Source: Maribacter sp. MJ134
GTDB lineage: Bacteria; Bacteroidota; Bacteroidia; Flavobacteriales; Flavobacteriaceae
Length of the DNA: 64,000 nt
Assembly (NCBI RefSeq): GCF_003970695.1
Contig: NZ_CP034570.1
Location: 3,162,001-3,226,000, forward strand
Direction of reading: 5' to 3'
Part shown: piece by piece, positions 18,552-27,961 of the stretch
Layout of the letters: every line of letters starts with the position of its first letter
How positions within the stretch are numbered: position 1 is the stretch's first letter
Notes under the pieces: model-generated
Databases searched by the model: none
What the model saw: the letters and a program-made list of their open reading frames with translations, nothing else
What the model was told of the DNA's origin: nothing
Made by a program: the position numbers and the translations under genes

Positions 18552-19169
18552 ATGAAGAAAAATTATATCATGTGGACAGGGGGCGTTACCGTTAGTCTTC
18601 TTTTTTTAAGCTGCGGGGTAACGCAGAGCAAATACCAAAAGGAGTATAATAGGGTCTGGAAAGAGATGATTCAGTCCCAGGCATGGAAAGATTCTTTCAA
18701 AAATTCTTCAGGGAATGAAAATGCCGTGCTTTACGCTAGTACCGAGGATAATATTATAGCCCCAGAGGAAACAGAGGTCGCTAATTATGAAGCCTTGTTT
18801 GAAAAGCGTTACCAGTCCCTTGTCTCTAGAGCATATTTTAAGATTATTACCGAAGCAGAGAAAGCGGATGCACGCATCGCCGCCCAATATAAGTTGGTCA
18901 CAGAAAACGTTGCCGAAAAAGAATCATCGAGTAAGTCCTTCAAAATTAAAAAGGAGGCTATTTCAAAAAGGTTTAAAGCCCACAGGGCCATGCTAGAAGG
19001 TCTAAAGTCATGGAACATTTTCAGTGAGGACAGAACAGGAGACCTTTCTTATTTTAAGGCAGAGAACAGGTCGGATATTAAAAGATTGATGACCAATGGT
19101 GAGGACAGCGAAAAAATGGTTAATTTCTTGGTCTATAAATTGGCAGACCTCTACCACGTTGAAGAATAA
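18552..19169 (+). CDS. Hypothetical lipoprotein
   Basis: 205 residues with a lipobox: VSLLFLSCGVTQ, so Cys21 is probably lipidated. The rest is helical and very rich in Lys, Glu and Ala (for example AEKADARIAAQYKLVTENVA), suggesting a coiled coil. A single copy of no family I know. The 3' end overlaps the next gene's start. Confidence 0.6.
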   Translation: MKKNYIMWTGGVTVSLLFLSCGVTQSKYQKEYNRVWKEMIQSQAWKDSFKNSSGNENAVLYASTEDNIIAPEETEVANYEALFEKRYQSLVSRAYFKIITEAEKADARIAAQYKLVTENVAEKESSSKSFKIKKEAISKRFKAHRAMLEGLKSWNIFSEDRTGDLSYFKAENRSDIKRLMTNGEDSEKMVNFLVYKLADLYHVEE

Positions 19170-19629
19170 AATACCACTTCTAGAACTAAAACAACAAGCT
19201 TTTAATCATTGTCATGACTTTGTTAAGGGTCGCTTAGAGAGGTTGCAGCATCAGATGAAGGAAATTGAGACAGCGCTTACTTCCGAGACAAAGAGTAGTG
19301 CCGGGGACAAGCACGAGACTGGCCGGGCCATGTTGCAGTTAGAGCGTGAGAAGTTGGGAACACAGCTTGCCGAGGCAGAACAAATGCACGGAACATTACA
19401 AAAAGTGGCTACCACTACAGAACATAATCGTGCGGGTTTGGGCGCTGTTGTTGTCACGGATAAACAGTCGTACTACATTGCTATTTCTGCCGGAGCGCTC
19501 ACGTACAAAGAGGTATCACTATTTTGTATTTCTCCAGGCACTCCCATTGGTAAACTGCTGTTGGGCAAACAAACGGGAGACACGATTCAGTTCAATCAAA
19601 GTACATCCACGATACTCAATATCAGGTAA
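19159..19629 (+). CDS. GreA/GreB-like protein
   Basis: 157 residues from TTG 19159; an in-frame ATG at 19096 is possible but lies deep inside the lipoprotein gene and the added residues look unlike the family. The N-terminal half is an alpha-helical hairpin, with ALTSETKSSAGDKHETGRAM and a following LEREKLGTQLAEAEQ helix, and the C-terminal half resembles the GreA FKBP-like domain (YYIAISAG, SPGTPIGKLLLGKQTGD). Homologues in flavobacteria are often labelled 3-oxoacyl-ACP synthase, which nothing in the sequence supports. A role at RNA polymerase is likely by analogy, but the N-terminal acidic tip of GreA is not clearly conserved. Confidence 0.75.
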   Translation: MKNKIPLLELKQQAFNHCHDFVKGRLERLQHQMKEIETALTSETKSSAGDKHETGRAMLQLEREKLGTQLAEAEQMHGTLQKVATTTEHNRAGLGAVVVTDKQSYYIAISAGALTYKEVSLFCISPGTPIGKLLLGKQTGDTIQFNQSTSTILNIR

Positions 19630-19717
19630 CTACTATTTTATTTTAACGTTATTTTGGTCTAAAAAGCGATGGACATTTCCTATATTGAATGGAATTAATC
19701 AATAAAAACAGATAATC

Positions 19718-20089
19718 ATGACAACACAAGATGTAGCCAACAAATTAGTTCGTCTGTGCCGTGAAGGCAAATATGACGAGGCGTATGATATGTATGCAGA
19801 TGATGCCGTAAGCATTGAAATGCATAATTGGTCCATGGGTGAGCAAGTGACAAAAGGCAAGGCTAATATTTTAGAAGGATTTAAACAATGGTCCGATAAT
19901 ATTGAGGAAATGCATGGAGGCGATGTTGGAGAACCAACAGTTGCGGCAAATCATTTTGTAGTGCCCATGAGTAGTGATGTTACCTTTAAGCAGGGCGGTC
20001 GCGTAAAAATGGATGAACTATGTGTTTACGAGGTGGCCAATGGTAAAATACAACGCGCTCAGTTTTTCTACGATACGGAGAACATGTAA
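19718..20089 (+). CDS. SnoaL/NTF2-like domain protein
   Basis: 123 residues forming one NTF2-like fold: helices at the N-terminus (LVRLCREGKYDEAYDMYADDAVSIE) then a curved sheet ending ANGKIQRAQFFYD. Such proteins bind small hydrophobic molecules or act as isomerases; no catalytic residue can be assigned. It converges on arfB. Confidence 0.8.
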   Translation: MTTQDVANKLVRLCREGKYDEAYDMYADDAVSIEMHNWSMGEQVTKGKANILEGFKQWSDNIEEMHGGDVGEPTVAANHFVVPMSSDVTFKQGGRVKMDELCVYEVANGKIQRAQFFYDTENM

Positions 20090-20101
20090 AAAGGTGCGTA
20101 A

Positions 20102-20506
20102 TTAATCTAATCTTGGTTTGGAGCGGTTAACTTTTTTAAGTGCCGCTCTCTTTTTTGCCTGTAGTCGCTTTTCAATAGCACCTTTGGAGGGTTTGGTACG
20201 CTTTCTCTTTTTAGGCACTAGCAATGCTCTTTTTAAAAGTTCAAAAAAGCGTTTAATAACTAAATCCTTGTTTTTGTGTTGGCTACGAGATTCGTCGCAC
20301 TGTAGCGTAAGTACGTTCTCTTTAGAAAGTTTTGATTTGAGTTTAAAAAAAAGACGATTCTTCTCCGCTTCCGATAGCCCTTTAGAATGGGCGATATCAA
20401 AAACCAATTCAACTTTAGAAGAGACTTTATTGGCATGCTGGCCGCCAGGGCCACTACTGCGAATAGCCTTAAATTGCAGTTCTTGTAAGATGCTACTATT
20501 GTCCAA
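20102..20506 (-). CDS. arfB: Alternative ribosome-rescue factor ArfB
   Basis: 134 residues with the peptidyl-tRNA hydrolase GGQ motif in RSSGPGGQHANKVSSKVEL, the class I release-factor catalytic loop, and a basic tail (KRTKPSKGAIEKRLQAKKR) that enters the empty mRNA channel of stalled ribosomes. The protein lacks the codon-recognition domains of RF1/RF2 and has ArfB (YaeJ) length. It releases nascent chains on non-stop ribosomes. Confidence 0.9.
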   Translation of the reverse strand: MDNSSILQELQFKAIRSSGPGGQHANKVSSKVELVFDIAHSKGLSEAEKNRLFFKLKSKLSKENVLTLQCDESRSQHKNKDLVIKRFFELLKRALLVPKKRKRTKPSKGAIEKRLQAKKRAALKKVNRSKPRLD

Positions 20507-20577
20507 TACGGTTTGTCTTGTAGCAAAAGTAGGAAATCACTAGGTGACCTTACTTGTGATGGTGTCTATTATACTGT

Positions 20578-20649
20578 CTATTTTATAAAAACAGGAAGAA
20601 GTAACAATACAAATACGATAAGGGTAAGTGCCAAATGTAAACGTTTCAT
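20578..20649 (-). CDS. Putative 23-aa single-span membrane peptide
   Basis: A complete small reading frame (ATG at 20649, TAG at 20578) between the arfB and ABC ATPase genes. It encodes 23 residues: a basic start (MKRLHLAL) followed by a strongly hydrophobic segment (TLIVFVLLLLPVF) and a terminal Lys. The composition fits a single membrane span and the gap is otherwise empty. No promoter box is certain. Short hydrophobic frames can arise by chance, so this needs expression or conservation evidence. Confidence 0.35.
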   Translation of the reverse strand: MKRLHLALTLIVFVLLLLPVFIK

Positions 20650-20779
20650 AACTAATGACTTTAAAATTTCAAATGGTATAACGTACTAGACCTAAAAATA
20701 GTTTGTGGGAAATCACTTATTTCGACGAAAGCTCTATTATTTTTGCTCAATGGCATATAAAATATTAATAATCAGAAAA

Positions 20780-21769
20780 TTACAGAACAGAAGGTTGTTG
20801 TATACGTTGATTGATTGTTTCAATGGAAACATTAAGAAATACCTTTTTTTCGGCAGGTAAATCGCTTTCAGCATTAAAAAAAACGTTCTCACCATTATCC
20901 ATGAGTCCTTGTACCAGATAATAGTTGCCCATTGGATAGGATGTTTTTACCGTTGTCGGAATACCTGAGACTTCTGAAACGCGGAACTCGTGCGCATAGA
21001 CTATTATTCTTCTCTTGGTGTTTCCATAGGATTTAAGCACGTCTATAGCAATGCTCGTAGCTTCTCCAAAAAGGGACGCGATATAAAGGTCTTTAGGATT
21101 TTTATACAGCTCCATTGGTTTTCCTTTGGCAATTATGGTCTTGTCGCGCAAGACGAAAACACGATCGGTAAAAGGAAGAACATCATTAAAATCGTGGGTG
21201 GCAACGATACAGGTAATTCCGTTTTCTTTTAAATACATAAAAATACTTCTTCTTAAACTGTTTTTCAAAAAATTGTCTATATGTCCAAAGGGCTCGTCTA
21301 GCAGTAGTATATCAGGCTTCTGTGCCAGTACCCTCGCCAAGGCCACTCTTTGTTGTTGTCCGCCACTTAATGTATTTACCTTTTTATGGGCAAATTCAGT
21401 GAGTTCTATCATTTCCAGAAGTTCCGCCGTACGCGCTTTTAGTTCTTTGGGGTAGAATACAGAGAGGTATTGGCTAATATTTTCAGCAACCGTGGTAAAG
21501 GGCATCAAATCAAAGTCCTGTGACAAGTATTTCATGAAGGACGCTCCGGGAACCAAATGAAAGGCCGGACCAAGGACTGGCTTGTCTTCCCAAAAGACAG
21601 CTCCCTGTTCTAAATCCATTAGACCATAAATAATTTTCAACAAGGTGCTTTTCCCGCAGCCACTTTCACCGATAATGGCAACATGTTCCCTACGTTGTAT
21701 TCTAAGATGGATGTTTTCGAGAACGGGCAATTCATCATAGGTGTAAGAGACGTTTTCTATTCGCAGCAT
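20780..21769 (-). CDS. ABC transporter ATP-binding protein
   Basis: 329 residues: Walker A GESGCGKST, the LSGGQQQR signature, Walker B ILLLDEPFGHID and the ATHD switch histidine, with a C-terminal ~90-residue extension that resembles the regulatory tail of PotA/FbpC-type proteins. This would power import or export of a small substrate, but no permease gene is near, so the partner is encoded elsewhere. It follows prolyl oligopeptidase on the same strand after a terminator. Confidence 0.87.
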   Translation of the reverse strand: MLRIENVSYTYDELPVLENIHLRIQRREHVAIIGESGCGKSTLLKIIYGLMDLEQGAVFWEDKPVLGPAFHLVPGASFMKYLSQDFDLMPFTTVAENISQYLSVFYPKELKARTAELLEMIELTEFAHKKVNTLSGGQQQRVALARVLAQKPDILLLDEPFGHIDNFLKNSLRRSIFMYLKENGITCIVATHDFNDVLPFTDRVFVLRDKTIIAKGKPMELYKNPKDLYIASLFGEATSIAIDVLKSYGNTKRRIIVYAHEFRVSEVSGIPTTVKTSYPMGNYYLVQGLMDNGENVFFNAESDLPAEKKVFLNVSIETINQRIQQPSVL

Positions 21770-21800
21770 GGGGATATACTCTGTATTGGTTTTAAATGGA

Positions 21801-21832
21801 AAAATCCGTTACTATTACGAACGGATTTTCTT
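21801..21832 (-). terminator. Terminator after the prolyl oligopeptidase gene
   Basis: A ten-pair stem (AAAATCCGTT against AACGGATTTT) around a 9-base loop, followed on the minus strand by a T-rich stretch. It lies between the oligopeptidase stop and the ABC ATPase start and would end the oligopeptidase transcript. Confidence 0.7.
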
Positions 21833-21854
21833 GTAATTTATTGATGTATTCCTA

Positions 21855-24011
21855 TTAATCCTTAAATTCCTTTAATACCGCCTGATTGGGGAGTTCGCTA
21901 TAGCCCATATTATAAAGTGTAAATCCAAATATATCGGCGTACTGTTCTATGGTTTTACTCACAGGTGTTCCCGCACCATGACCAGCATTGGTCTCTATAC
22001 GGATAAGGGTTGGGGCCTCCCCGGCCTGTTTTTCCTGTAGTTCCGCAGCAAATTTGAAACTGTGGGCAGGGACCACACGGTCGTCATGATCTCCTGTGGT
22101 GACTAAGGTCGCAGGGTAAGACACACCTTCCTTTACATTGTGTACCGGCGAATATCCTTTGAGATAGTTGAACATTTCCTCGGTCTCCTCTGCAGTACCA
22201 TAATCATAGGCCCATCCAGCGCCTGCTGTGAAGGTATGATAGCGAAGCATGTCCATAACCCCAACGGCCGGTAAGGCAACTTGCATTAAGTCCGGTCTTT
22301 GCGTCATTGTGGCACCGACTAAAAGTCCACCGTTGGAACCTCCTCTAATAGCTAAATATTCGCTAGAAGTATAGTTCTTTGCGATAAGGTATTCCGCAGC
22401 AGCTATAAAATCATCGAACACGTTCTGCTTCTTGGTTTTAATCCCAGCGTCATGCCATTTTTTACCGTATTCTCCACCACCTCTAAGATTAGGCACGGCA
22501 TAGACACCACCTTGCTCCATCCAAACCGCATTTACAATACTGAACGAAGGCGTTAAACTTATATTAAAGCCACCATAACCATATAGGATGGTAGGATTTT
22601 TACCATTTAACACCAATCCTTTTTTATGCGTAATAATCATGGGTACTTTAGTCCCATCCTTTGAGGTATAAAAGACCTGTGTAGATTCATAATCGGCGGG
22701 ATTAAAATCTATTTCTGGCTTCCAATATTGTTCGTATTCACCAGTTTCTACATTGTATTTATAGGAGGAACCAGGGGTATTATAGTTAGTAAAAGAAAAA
22801 TAGAATTCCTTGTCTTCTTTTTTACCGCCAAAACCACTTGCGCTACCAACTCCGGGGAGTTTTACTTCTCTCACAAGTTTTCCGTCGTAGTCATATTGCA
22901 GTACTTTTGAAATAGCATCGACCATATATTCTGCGAAGAAATAACCGCCACCCGTATTAGGGCTTAATACGTTTTCTGTTTCGGCAATAAAATCTACCCA
23001 ATTCTCGTGACTTGGATTTACGGCGTCCACGGTCACAATTTTTTGATTAGGAGCATTTCTGTTGGTGACTACATACAGTTTAGGACCTACATTATCTATG
23101 ATGTAATTGTCGGAATCGGTGTCCTCTACCATTGGAATTAAAAGTCCGTTAGGATCTTCCAAATCCTGTATAAAAAGTTTATTTCCCGATGTTGAAACGG
23201 AAGCGGATATAATGAGAAATCTATCATCCTCGGTAACACTGGCACCAACATAGCGGTGCTTTTCCAAAGGCTTACCTCCGTAAACCAGTTCGTCTTCTTT
23301 CTGGGGGGTTCCTAGTTTGTGGTAATATACTTTGTGCTGGTCCGTTTTGGCAGATAATTCGCTTCCTTTTGGCTTATCATAACTGGAATAATAAAAACCC
23401 TCCTTGCCACGCCAAGAAATTCCGCTGAACTTAATATCAACCAACGTGTCTTCGACAATTTCCCTGGTTTCCGTGTCTATTACGATAGCCTTACGCCAGT
23501 CGCTTCCACCCTCGGAAATAAGATAGGTAGCCAAGGAGCCGTCCTTGGTAAAACGTAACCCTGCCAAAGAGGTAGTACCATCTTCGGAAAATGTATTAGG
23601 ATTCAGGAATATTTCAGGTTCCTCGTCACCTTTTTGTCTGTAGACTACGTATTGGTTTTGTAGACCGTCGTTCTTGTAGAAATACGTATAATCTCCTTCT
23701 TTAAAGGGAGAACCCAATTTTTCATAATTCCATAATTTAGACAATCGGTCTTTTAAATCATCTCTGAACGGAATATTATCCAAGAAACCAAAGGTTGTGC
23801 TGTTCTGTTCCTTTACCCAAGCCTCGGTCTCCGCACTGCGGTCATCTTCAAGCCAGCGATAGGGGTCCTGAACATCGGTTCCGAAATACGTATCTATGGT
23901 ATCAACTTTCTTAGTGGTCGGGTAGTTCACAGCGATGGGTTCTCTTTTAGCTTCGTTAGTACAGGCGGCAAGCAATGCGGCTGTCAAAAAACAGGGGATT
24001 AAATTTTTCAT
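21855..24011 (-). CDS. Prolyl oligopeptidase family serine peptidase (lipoprotein)
   Basis: 718 residues. A lipobox (LLAACTNE) directs it to the envelope. The N-terminal beta-propeller begins at residues ~70-100, and the C-terminal hydrolase domain has the catalytic Ser in GGSNGGLL, Asp in [13 protein letters not shown] and His in NAGHGAGTP. The enzyme cleaves short proline-containing peptides after proline. Length is normal for the S9A family. Its stand-alone terminator and no consensus promoter box at the start are noted. Confidence 0.92.
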   Translation of the reverse strand: MKNLIPCFLTAALLAACTNEAKREPIAVNYPTTKKVDTIDTYFGTDVQDPYRWLEDDRSAETEAWVKEQNSTTFGFLDNIPFRDDLKDRLSKLWNYEKLGSPFKEGDYTYFYKNDGLQNQYVVYRQKGDEEPEIFLNPNTFSEDGTTSLAGLRFTKDGSLATYLISEGGSDWRKAIVIDTETREIVEDTLVDIKFSGISWRGKEGFYYSSYDKPKGSELSAKTDQHKVYYHKLGTPQKEDELVYGGKPLEKHRYVGASVTEDDRFLIISASVSTSGNKLFIQDLEDPNGLLIPMVEDTDSDNYIIDNVGPKLYVVTNRNAPNQKIVTVDAVNPSHENWVDFIAETENVLSPNTGGGYFFAEYMVDAISKVLQYDYDGKLVREVKLPGVGSASGFGGKKEDKEFYFSFTNYNTPGSSYKYNVETGEYEQYWKPEIDFNPADYESTQVFYTSKDGTKVPMIITHKKGLVLNGKNPTILYGYGGFNISLTPSFSIVNAVWMEQGGVYAVPNLRGGGEYGKKWHDAGIKTKKQNVFDDFIAAAEYLIAKNYTSSEYLAIRGGSNGGLLVGATMTQRPDLMQVALPAVGVMDMLRYHTFTAGAGWAYDYGTAEETEEMFNYLKGYSPVHNVKEGVSYPATLVTTGDHDDRVVPAHSFKFAAELQEKQAGEAPTLIRIETNAGHGAGTPVSKTIEQYADIFGFTLYNMGYSELPNQAVLKEFKD

Positions 24012-24044
24012 CTTTCTTAGAAATTAGTCGCACTAAAAATAGCA

Positions 24045-24083
24045 TAAAAAAACCTTCGGGACAGGGATGTTCTGAAGGTTTTA
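24045..24083 (-). terminator. Terminator after asd
   Basis: On the minus strand a nine-pair stem (AAAACCTTC against GAAGGTTTT) encloses a 13-14 base loop and is followed by a run of T. It lies between the asd stop and the oligopeptidase start. Confidence 0.7.
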
Positions 24084-24104
24084 ACACTGTTTTGTAGATT
24101 ATAA

Positions 24105-25094
24105 TCATACCAATTCATGCGCTACCAAATACTCTGCTATTTGCACAGCGTTCGTAGCAGCTCCCTTTCTAAGGTTGTCCGCAACGATCCACATATTTAA
24201 CGTGTTGCGTTGTGTCTCGTCCCTACGGATACGACCCACAAAAACCTCATCCTTATCATGGGCGTATATGGGCATGGGGTAGGTATTGGTATCCGGGTTA
24301 TCCTGAACCGTAACGCCAGGGGTTTCGTTCAACAATTGACGAACGTCGTTGAGTTGAAAATCATTCAAGAATTCTACATTAACGGATTCAGAGTGACCGC
24401 CAGAAGTAGGAATACGTACTGCGGTGGCAGAGATGGAAAAGCTTCTATCATCCAATATTTTTTGAGGTTCCCGTGCCAGTTTCATTTCCTCTTTGGTATA
24501 CCCGTTTTCCATAAACACATCGCAATGGGGTAGCGCGTTGCGACCAATGGGATAAGGATAGGCCATTTCTCCCTGAACACCAGCTATCTCGTTCTCTAAT
24601 TGTTGTACCGCTTTTACGCCGGTTCCCGAAACAGACTGGTAGGTAGAAATTACCACGCGCTTCATTTTATACTTCTCGTGAAGCGGTGCCAAGGCCATGA
24701 CCAATTGTATGGTAGAACAGTTGGGGTTGGCAATAATCTTGTCCGTTTTGGTGAGTTCAGCAGCATTTATTTCGGGTACTACCAGTTTTTTAGTGGGGTC
24801 CATACGCCATGCCGAGGAGTTATCGATGACCGTGGTACCAGCTTCTGCAAATTTTGGAGCCCACACTAGAGAAGTATCGCCACCGGCAGAAAAAATTGCG
24901 ATATCCGGTCTAGCGGCTACGGCATCCGCCAAACCGATAATGGTATATTCCTTTTCTTTGTAGGCTAATTTTTTGCCCACGGAACGTTCCGAAGCAACCA
25001 ATAATAACTCCGTTATCGGAAAATTTCGTTCCGCCAATACTTTCAACATTACCTCGCCAACCATTCCTGTGGCGCCTACTACTGCTACTTTCAT
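24105..25094 (-). CDS. asd: Aspartate-semialdehyde dehydrogenase
   Basis: 329 residues with the N-terminal NADP motif VAVVGATGMVGEVMLKVL, the catalytic cysteine in IIANPNCSTIQLVMAL and the active-site His in GGHSESVNVEF. It reduces aspartyl phosphate to aspartate semialdehyde, feeding lysine, diaminopimelate, threonine and methionine synthesis. A textbook promoter lies just upstream (25117-25146). Confidence 0.96.
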   Translation of the reverse strand: MKVAVVGATGMVGEVMLKVLAERNFPITELLLVASERSVGKKLAYKEKEYTIIGLADAVAARPDIAIFSAGGDTSLVWAPKFAEAGTTVIDNSSAWRMDPTKKLVVPEINAAELTKTDKIIANPNCSTIQLVMALAPLHEKYKMKRVVISTYQSVSGTGVKAVQQLENEIAGVQGEMAYPYPIGRNALPHCDVFMENGYTKEEMKLAREPQKILDDRSFSISATAVRIPTSGGHSESVNVEFLNDFQLNDVRQLLNETPGVTVQDNPDTNTYPMPIYAHDKDEVFVGRIRRDETQRNTLNMWIVADNLRKGAATNAVQIAEYLVAHELV

Positions 25095-25116
25095 CTGAAC
25101 ATATTAAATTAAAGGG

Positions 25117-25146
25117 CAAAAATAGGTATTCATGGGAGTTGTACAA
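25117..25146 (-). promoter_or_regulatory. Bacteroidota promoter of asd
   Basis: Read on the minus strand: TTG (25144-25146), exactly 19 bases, then TATTTTTG (25117-25124), a perfect match to the consensus. It lies 23 bases before the asd ATG, predicting a very short leader. Confidence 0.75.
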
Positions 25147-25272
25147 GTGAAATAAAATAGAATCATTAAAATATAACAAAAAGTTATATTTAAAACAAAT
25201 TTAATAGAACGAAGGCTCGACCAGATAGATCAAATAACACTTATGGCGCGCACTTTCTATAGGTTAGGGGCT

Positions 25273-25317
25273 AAAAAAGAACCGTCATCATCGTTTGCGA
25301 AACGATAATGACGGTTT
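25273..25317 (-). terminator. Terminator after mscL
   Basis: A long stem, ACCGTCATTATCGTTTC against GAAACGATAATGACGGT with one mismatch, around a 1-3 base loop, followed on the minus strand by a T-rich TTCTTTTTT. It lies about 55 bases past the mscL stop. Confidence 0.8.
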
Positions 25318-25371
25318 AAAGTTAGCTGCAGTGCAGCGGCTTGTCCCGAAAACATTTCAGGATATACCTAT

Positions 25372-25773
25372 TTACTTTTTCAGAGCGTCTCTAATTTCCA
25401 TGAGAAGTTCTTCAGCAGTTGGTCCTGCCGGTGCTTCTGGGGCTGGTGGCGTTTTTGTTTTGTTGTAAGCTTTTACAATCATGAACATTACGAAACCTAC
25501 GATAATCAAGTTAACTATAGTGTTTACCCAAGCACCCCAACGGATTGCATTTTCTGGAGTAGTTACACTACCATCTGCGGCGACAATTGCCTCGTCCAAA
25601 ACAATTTTCATTTCTGAAAAGTCAATTCCTCCCGCGAAATGACCAACAACAGGCATTACAATATCGGCAACGAAGCCGTTCACAACTAGGCCAACTGCTC
25701 CTGCAAGAATAACAGCAACCGCAAAATCAATGACATTTCCTGTCATTATAAAATTTTTGAATTCTTTTAACAT
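25372..25773 (-). CDS. mscL: Large-conductance mechanosensitive channel MscL
   Basis: 133 residues: the amphipathic N-terminus (MLKEFKNFIMTGNVIDFAVA), the pore helix TM1 with FAVAVILAGAVGLVVNGFVADIVMPVVG, a second span (TIVNLIIVGFVMFMIVKAYN) and a C-terminal helix (ELLMEIRDALKK). It opens under membrane tension and releases solutes on hypo-osmotic shock. Length is typical. Confidence 0.95.
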   Translation of the reverse strand: MLKEFKNFIMTGNVIDFAVAVILAGAVGLVVNGFVADIVMPVVGHFAGGIDFSEMKIVLDEAIVAADGSVTTPENAIRWGAWVNTIVNLIIVGFVMFMIVKAYNKTKTPPAPEAPAGPTAEELLMEIRDALKK

Positions 25774-25860
25774 GATTTAGTGTTTTAAAAATGGTTATTA
25801 TTAAGTGAGTGCAATGTAAGAAAAAAAACGGATTCTTAAAAAAACGTTAATTCTTGAAAT

Positions 25861-26967
25861 TTAGTCCAATACTACTCGCTTTACACGCGGAGATATAGCT
25901 GTTAGCAGCTCGTAAGAGATAGTATTCGCTTTTTCCGCAAAGTTTTGCGCGGATAATTGAGGTCCAAAGACTATGACTTCATCACCTTCCTCACAATCGA
26001 TATCCGTAATATCTATCATAATCATATCCATACAGACATTACCTACGATAAAGGCTTTTTTACCTTTAACTAGAACATATGTTTTTCCGTTACCGTATTG
26101 GCGGCCAATACCGTCTGCATGTCCCAAGGGTAGTGTGGCTATGGCCCTATAATCTTTTGATGTATAGGCTCTATTGTATCCAACACTTTCATTTGGCTCT
26201 ATTCTATGAATTTGTGAAATGACCGTCTTAAGTGTTGCTACTGGTTTTAATTCCGAGTCTATTTTTGGTTCGTTTCCATAACCGTAAAGGCCAATACCGC
26301 TCCTAACCATTTCAAATTGTGCCTCGGAATAATTAATAATGCCAGAGGTATTCAATAGATGCCGAAAAGGCTCATACCCTAGTTTATTATTGAGTTCTAG
26401 AGCAATACTCTTAAAATTTTCAATCTGTTTAATTGTAAATGATCTCTCGTTCAGATCTTCTGATGCCGCAAGATGCGAAAAAATGGATACCACGCTTATT
26501 TCTGAACGCCTATGGAGTTGTTGTGCAATAAAATCCACATCATTTTCCCAAAAGCCCAACCGGTTTAACCCCGTATTGAATTTTAGATGTACCGGGTAAT
26601 CTTTCTGATTTTCCTCTTTAGCGATCTCTAAGAATTCTTTTAAGACTTTTGGAGAATAAATACTTGGTTCCAAGCAACACGCTATAACTGTTTTAAAGTT
26701 AATAGGTTGAGGATGCAGTACCAATATGGGTTTGGTTATACCAGCATTGCGCAAGGCTGCGCCCTCATTTACATAAGCTACGGCAAAATAATCAACTTCT
26801 AAATCTTGAAGTTTTAGCGCAATTCTTTCGACGGCACTGCCATAACCAAAAGCCTTTACTACGGCCAAAAATTTAGTTTCCCGCATTAATCTGGAACGTA
26901 AATAGACGTAGTTATGAGCTAAAGCTTTTAGGTCTATTTCTAGAACGGTTTCTCCGTAATTAGACAT
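25861..26967 (-). CDS. alr: Alanine racemase
   Basis: 368 residues: the PLP lysine in LAVVKAFGYGSA near the N-terminus, the substrate-side tyrosine block SVGYNRAYTSK (general base) in the second half, and MDMIMIDITDID. It makes D-alanine for peptidoglycan. It is a stand-alone racemase rather than a MurF fusion. It overlaps tdk by 8 bases, so the two are co-transcribed. Confidence 0.94.
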   Translation of the reverse strand: MSNYGETVLEIDLKALAHNYVYLRSRLMRETKFLAVVKAFGYGSAVERIALKLQDLEVDYFAVAYVNEGAALRNAGITKPILVLHPQPINFKTVIACCLEPSIYSPKVLKEFLEIAKEENQKDYPVHLKFNTGLNRLGFWENDVDFIAQQLHRRSEISVVSIFSHLAASEDLNERSFTIKQIENFKSIALELNNKLGYEPFRHLLNTSGIINYSEAQFEMVRSGIGLYGYGNEPKIDSELKPVATLKTVISQIHRIEPNESVGYNRAYTSKDYRAIATLPLGHADGIGRQYGNGKTYVLVKGKKAFIVGNVCMDMIMIDITDIDCEEGDEVIVFGPQLSAQNFAEKANTISYELLTAISPRVKRVVLD

Positions 26968-27604
26968 TGGAATCTTTTTTAGAAGCTTTCACCTCTTCTG
27001 AGGCTACGTTCATATCCTTTACCTTTTCCTTAAGCATAGCTTTATAGAACGCCCCCCTACTCAAGGGCTCGTACTCTTCTGTTTCGCCGAGCATTACTAA
27101 TTTGTTGTTATTGGACTTTCTAAAGCTGTAGTTAGCTAAATTTCCTGTTCTGGTACAAATAGCATGTACTTTGGTCACATATTCTGCAGTTGCCATCAGC
27201 GCGGGCATGGGGCCAAAAGGGTTTCCTTTAAAATCCATATCCAGCCCGGCGACAATCACGCGGATGCCTTTATTCGCCAAATCGTTACAGACTGTCACAA
27301 TCTCATCGTCAAAGAATTGGGCTTCGTCTATTCCAATGACATCACAGGTATCGGCCAGTATTCGAATATTGGCTGCGGCAGGAACCGGTGTAGAACGTAT
27401 TTCGTTAGCATCGTGGGACACCACCATCTCATCATCATACCGGGTGTCTACCATGGGTTTAAAAATCTCTACGTTGAGTTTAGCGAACTTTGCCCGTTTT
27501 AAACGTCTTATCAATTCCTCGGTCTTACCAGAAAACATGGATCCGGCGATAACCTCTATCCAACCGAACTGTTCCTTATGGTTAACCGTATTTTCGAGAA
27601 ACAT
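26960..27604 (-). CDS. tdk: Thymidine kinase
   Basis: 214 residues of type II thymidine kinase: P-loop GSMFSGKTEELIRRL, the DEAQFFDDEIV catalytic Glu block, the lasso GLDMDFKGNPFG and YEPLSRG. The zinc-binding cysteines are only partly present: the classic CxxC reads CTRTGNLANYSFR and the later Cys/His pair is absent, so this enzyme probably lacks the structural zinc site, as in other Bacteroidota members. It salvages thymidine to dTMP. It leads a two-gene unit with alr. Confidence 0.92.
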   Translation of the reverse strand: MFLENTVNHKEQFGWIEVIAGSMFSGKTEELIRRLKRAKFAKLNVEIFKPMVDTRYDDEMVVSHDANEIRSTPVPAAANIRILADTCDVIGIDEAQFFDDEIVTVCNDLANKGIRVIVAGLDMDFKGNPFGPMPALMATAEYVTKVHAICTRTGNLANYSFRKSNNNKLVMLGETEEYEPLSRGAFYKAMLKEKVKDMNVASEEVKASKKDSNV

Positions 27605-27961
27605 TTTGTAATTTTAGAGACTAAATTAGAAAATCACCGTTGAATTTTCTACCGTTTATTTTGATGCGGAACAAGGCAGAAATTCAAAGGACCGTATAGT
27701 TGTCGTTCTAAATTTAAACGAAGTTATGTGCAAAAAGAGACATAAAAAAACAAACAGTGAATTTTTAAAAAGTCTCTTGAACTAAAATAAGCTGTTTTTT
27801 CGTTCTAGATTATGGAATGCTAAAGTTATTTGAAAAAGGGGTATAATTATTCGGGAATAGACTAATTTGTATGCTGCAAAGTTCTCCTGAATACGATATC
27901 ATATAAAAAAGATAAAAGTGGTTACTGATACTAACCGCCAGTAGCAGATAAAAAGTGTTAG
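27605..27961. other. 357-base divergent intergenic region (tdk / 27962)
   Basis: The gap drives tdk-alr leftward and the 27962 gene rightward. No exact TAnnTTTG box with a TTG partner stands out on either strand. It contains a perfect 7-base inverted repeat, AAGAGAC (27735-27741) and GTCTCTT (27772-27778), 30 bases apart, whose role is unclear. No gene-like frame is seen. Confidence 0.4.
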
